64,000 bases of DNA from Acidobacteriaceae bacterium (lineage in GTDB: Bacteria; Acidobacteriota; Terriglobia; Terriglobales; Acidobacteriaceae), in NCBI GenBank assembly GCA_003139095.1, contig PLHW01000008.1:33758-97757 (forward strand), given 5' to 3'. Both the position numbers and the translations under genes were made by a program. The notes under the pieces were generated by a model. That model worked only from the letters and a program-made list of their open reading frames with translations. It was not told the DNA's origin and made no database searches. Positions 60,652-64,000 of the stretch are shown piece after piece (positions within the stretch are counted from its first letter, which is position 1; each line of letters starts with the position of its first letter).

Positions 60652-63135
60652 ATGAAAAAGCTTTGGATTTCGCTGGTACTGGTGGGTCTTACCATCATGG
60701 TGGGATGTGGTGGTGGGAGCAGCGCGGGGTCGGGCGGCGGGGGCGGCGTTCCGCCGGCGGTGACGCTGAAGTCGATCCAGGTTGCACCGGGAGCAGCGTC
60801 GATTGCGGCGGGGCTGGGGCAGCAGTTCACAGCGACCGGGCAATATAGCGACGGCTCCACAAAAGACCTGACGGGTGCGGCGAGCTGGAGTTCGTCGAAT
60901 ACGGCGGCGGCGACGATATCGGCATCGGGGATGGCGACGACCAAGGCGGCGGGATCGGCAACGATTACGGCGACCGATTCGGGTGTGAGCGGGAGCGCGA
61001 GCCTGACGGTGACGGCGGCCGCGCTGGTATCGCTGGCGGTATCGCCGGCGACGGCTTCCATGCCCGTCGGTTTGACCGCGCAACTGGCGGCTACGGGAAC
61101 GTTCACGGACGGATCGCAGCAGGATTTGACGGCATCGGTGCAATGGAGTTCGAGCAATTCGGCGCTGGTGGCGATCAATGCGAACGGGAAAGCGGGCCTG
61201 GCCCTGGGAGTCGGGGTCGGGTCAGCCACGGTTTCGGCGGCATCGGGGAAGATTTCTTCGAGCGCGAGCGTGTCGGTGACGAACGCGATTTTGACAGGTA
61301 TTGGGGTAACGCCGTTGACGAGTTCGATTGCACAAGGCACGACGGCGCAGTTCGCGGCGATGGGGACCTATAGCGACGGGAGCACGCAAAACATCACTAC
61401 GTCGGTGCAATGGACCGCGACGAACCCAGGAGTGGCGGGCATGAATTGGAACGGCGTGGCCGGTCTGGCGATCGCCAATGCGCCGGGGACGTCGGGGATT
61501 ATGGCAGCGTCGGGTGGATTTTCGGCGAGCGCGACACTGACGGTGACGAACGCGACGCTGACGTCGATTTCGATTACGCCGGCGAATATACAGATTCCGC
61601 TGGGCACGTCGCAGCAGCTCACGGCGACGGGGAATTTTTCTGACGGGACGACGCAGGACATCTCAGACGTGGTGACGTGGACTTCATCCAACAGCACCTA
61701 CGTCTCGATGACTGGAAGCGGGCTGGCGACGGCGCGCAGCCTGCAGGGCGGCCAGCCGACGAGTGTGACGATCACGGCGACGGCGCCGGCCACGCTCGGA
61801 TCGGTCAGCGGCACTACGACCGCGACGGTGGTCATTGTCGGCCTGGTATCAGTGGCCGTGACGCCGACGAGCATAACGATTGCGGAGGGAACTTCGGAGC
61901 AATTTTCCGCTACCGGCACATACACGGACGGGAGCACGCGAGACCTGACGACTCAGGCAGGGTGGACGTCGTCGAACACGGGCGTAGCGACGGTGGGCGC
62001 GACCTGGGGCCTGGCAAAGGGACTGGCACCGGGAAGCACGAATATTACAGCGACGGTGAACGGGATCAGCGATTCGGCCACCCTGGTAGTGACGGACGCG
62101 ACGATCGTGTCGATTTCGGTAACGCCGGTGGGGCGGTCGATCCCGGTGGGAACGAAGCTGGCGTATACGGCAACCGGGACGTTCAGCGATGGGAGCACGC
62201 AAAGCCTGAAGGGGGACGCAACGTGGGCGTCGGACCAGCCGGGAGTGGCTACCATCAGCGGAGCGGGAAGCGCGACGGGAGTCGGGGCAGGGACGACAGA
62301 CATCAGCGCGACGTTCGGCGCAGTGACCGGGTCAACGGTATTGACCGTGAATGCGCTGAGGCTGCAATCGATTGCGGTAACGCCGGAGACGGCGGTGATA
62401 GCGCCGGCGTCGACCCTGGGATATACGGCGGTGGGCACTTACGGCGATGGCAGCACACAGACGATCACGACAGCGGTGACGTGGACATCATCGGCGCCGC
62501 AGGTGGTGAGCATCACGAGCTACGGACTGGCGACAGGACAAACGGCGGGATCGGCCACGATCACGGCGCAACTGGGGTCGGTGGTTGGAACGGCGTCGGT
62601 GGTGGTGGGATCGTCGGCGCTGGTCTCGGTGCAGATTTCGCCCACGACAGCGACTGTGGCGGAGCAAACGGGAGTGCAATTTCAGGCGATCGGGACGTTC
62701 GCGGACGGCACGATGCAAAACCTGACGAATTCGGCGTCGTGGGCATCGTCGTCGCCGGCGGTGGCAACGGTGAGCGATGCGGCAGGAGGATTCGCGACGG
62801 GAATTTCGCCGGGCATGACGACAATCACGGCGTTGTTCGGGGGAACGGCCGGGACTGCATCGTTGACCGTGACGAACGCTTCGCTAACTGGAATCAACAT
62901 TACACCGAGCGATCCGAGCGTTGCGTTGGGCGGCTCGCAGCAGTTCGACGCGGTCGGGACGTTCAGCGATGGGAGCACGGAAGACCTGACCACGCAGGCG
63001 AGTTGGAATTCTTCGAATGCGAACATTGCCACGATTAGCTCAAGCGGGATGGCGACGACGGCCGCAACGGGAACCGCGACCATCACGGCCAGCATGAACG
63101 GGACGACGGGAAGCACAACGATCACTGTCTACTAA
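60652..63135 (+). CDS. lipoprotein with nine Ig-like (BIG_2) repeats
   Basis: 827 residues. Lipoprotein signal MKKLWISLVLVGLTIMVGC with lipobox MVGC, a Gly/Ser linker, then nine BIG_2 repeats of about 88 residues, each starting with a pattern like VSIxVTPxxxxIxxGxxxQFxATGTYSDGSTxDLT and containing xWxSSNxxVAT. Such surface arrays mediate adhesion or extend a binding domain; no end domain is present. AAAAGGAAAAGGTGT precedes the ATG. Long frames on the opposite strand are shadows of these repeats. Confidence 0.93.
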   Translation: MKKLWISLVLVGLTIMVGCGGGSSAGSGGGGGVPPAVTLKSIQVAPGAASIAAGLGQQFTATGQYSDGSTKDLTGAASWSSSNTAAATISASGMATTKAAGSATITATDSGVSGSASLTVTAAALVSLAVSPATASMPVGLTAQLAATGTFTDGSQQDLTASVQWSSSNSALVAINANGKAGLALGVGVGSATVSAASGKISSSASVSVTNAILTGIGVTPLTSSIAQGTTAQFAAMGTYSDGSTQNITTSVQWTATNPGVAGMNWNGVAGLAIANAPGTSGIMAASGGFSASATLTVTNATLTSISITPANIQIPLGTSQQLTATGNFSDGTTQDISDVVTWTSSNSTYVSMTGSGLATARSLQGGQPTSVTITATAPATLGSVSGTTTATVVIVGLVSVAVTPTSITIAEGTSEQFSATGTYTDGSTRDLTTQAGWTSSNTGVATVGATWGLAKGLAPGSTNITATVNGISDSATLVVTDATIVSISVTPVGRSIPVGTKLAYTATGTFSDGSTQSLKGDATWASDQPGVATISGAGSATGVGAGTTDISATFGAVTGSTVLTVNALRLQSIAVTPETAVIAPASTLGYTAVGTYGDGSTQTITTAVTWTSSAPQVVSITSYGLATGQTAGSATITAQLGSVVGTASVVVGSSALVSVQISPTTATVAEQTGVQFQAIGTFADGTMQNLTNSASWASSSPAVATVSDAAGGFATGISPGMTTITALFGGTAGTASLTVTNASLTGINITPSDPSVALGGSQQFDAVGTFSDGSTEDLTTQASWNSSNANIATISSSGMATTAATGTATITASMNGTTGSTTITVY

Positions 63136-63163
63136 ACGGCAGGCGGTAAGAGGTGCAAAAAAG

Positions 63164-63195
63164 GGTGCAGGCTAAACGGCCTGCACCTTTTATTT
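63164..63195 (+). terminator. intrinsic terminator of the BIG_2 gene
   Basis: 9-bp stem GGTGCAGGC / GCCTGCACC with a 6-base loop, followed by TTTTATTTATT. Confidence 0.85.
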
Positions 63196-63306
63196 ATTAG
63201 AAGGAAATTCTGTTTGCGTGAAGAGGCAGAACGCGGAAGACCTCCTTCGCAAATTGCTCTAGTGGCATGTCGCAGAGACAACGTTACTGCGGATGCGCCC
63301 CACTGG

Positions 63307-63855
<549 letters not shown>

Positions 63856-63981
63856 TGCGCAAGAGTATCGCCGATGGGGTTGATTAGCAACGTTAGCCCG
63901 CTTCTGGGCCAGGAGCCATTCATGTAAGGCATGACGCTGACAATTTGAGAGCTGCTAGCTGCTTTCTACGAGTGGCGGGGC

Positions 63982-64000
63982 CGAGGGCGGGACGCCCTCG
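63982..64000. repeat. REP-like palindrome at window edge
   Basis: CGAGGGCG-gga-CGCCCTCG, an 8-bp arm pair with a 3-base loop. It resembles the short palindromes between other genes of this window and may continue beyond 64000. Confidence 0.5.

Noticed and set aside
61677..63038. Second plus-strand frame inside the BIG_2 gene
   Set aside because: Arises from the repeated GC-rich codons; Asp/Gly/Arg-rich and without a start site.

Overview
The window is chromosomal DNA of a high-GC Gram-negative bacterium. Several traits point to Acidobacteriota, probably class Terriglobia. They are two tandem GloVer-repeat (TIGR03803-like) secreted proteins, an NHL-repeat propeller, many TPR lipoproteins, a sigma/anti-sigma/CHAT operon, a PD40-plus-PHP exoprotein, a long Ig-like (BIG_2) lipoprotein, and short intergenic palindromes of the kind common in that phylum. 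This placement is inference from gene content. No rRNA gene or complete prophage was seen, and only one tRNA (Arg-UCU, 59999-60075).

Layout. 1-2845 (minus strand): a signalling cassette of MEDS-domain sensor, hybrid-free histidine kinase and FixJ-like regulator, the last cut by the window edge. 3364-5762: an oxidant/xenobiotic operon (Ohr, cytochrome P460, epoxide hydrolase). 5937-14942: an unrecognised divergent locus. Leftward lie a Lys/Ala-rich protein, an outer-membrane-like protein, a membrane-anchored metallophosphoesterase and a helical protein. Rightward lie a protein with an extreme Trp/Cys cluster, a DUF1360 protein and a small MCCG peptide. 15301-20163: sigma factor, zf-HC2 anti-sigma factor, unknown protein and a TPR-CHAT protease. 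20260-31110: TPR lipoproteins, PilZ, TsaE, a DUF481 gene broken by two frameshifts, TatA, a zinc-ribbon protein and Ada. 31365-35212: a coupled pair of APC permease and PD40/PHP exohydrolase.

35502-49898: an NHL propeller, PilT, a Phd/PIN toxin-antitoxin pair, DinB, a parallel beta-helix protein, branched-chain aminotransferase, GloVer paralogues, a DUF4015 glycosidase with LysM, and a stand-alone Clp-type AAA+ ATPase. 50002-52162: a small defence or addiction island with VapBC, BrnTA, an orphan ribbon-helix-helix protein, and a 59-residue basic protein of unknown function that has a decayed second copy. 52256-53056 holds a duplicated repeat of about 125 bp and no gene. 53057-63855: bactofilin, MsrB, M15 peptidase, HdeD-like protein, rhomboid protease, TonB-C protein, CstA, tRNA-Arg, the nine-repeat BIG_2 lipoprotein and a RibD-type reductase.

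Most promising for novelty are the divergent Trp/Cys-rich locus, the sigma/anti-sigma/CHAT operon (whose last gene has no ordinary start codon in front of its lipoprotein signal), and the small-protein family inside the toxin-antitoxin island. All functional statements are from reading motifs by eye; no database search was run.
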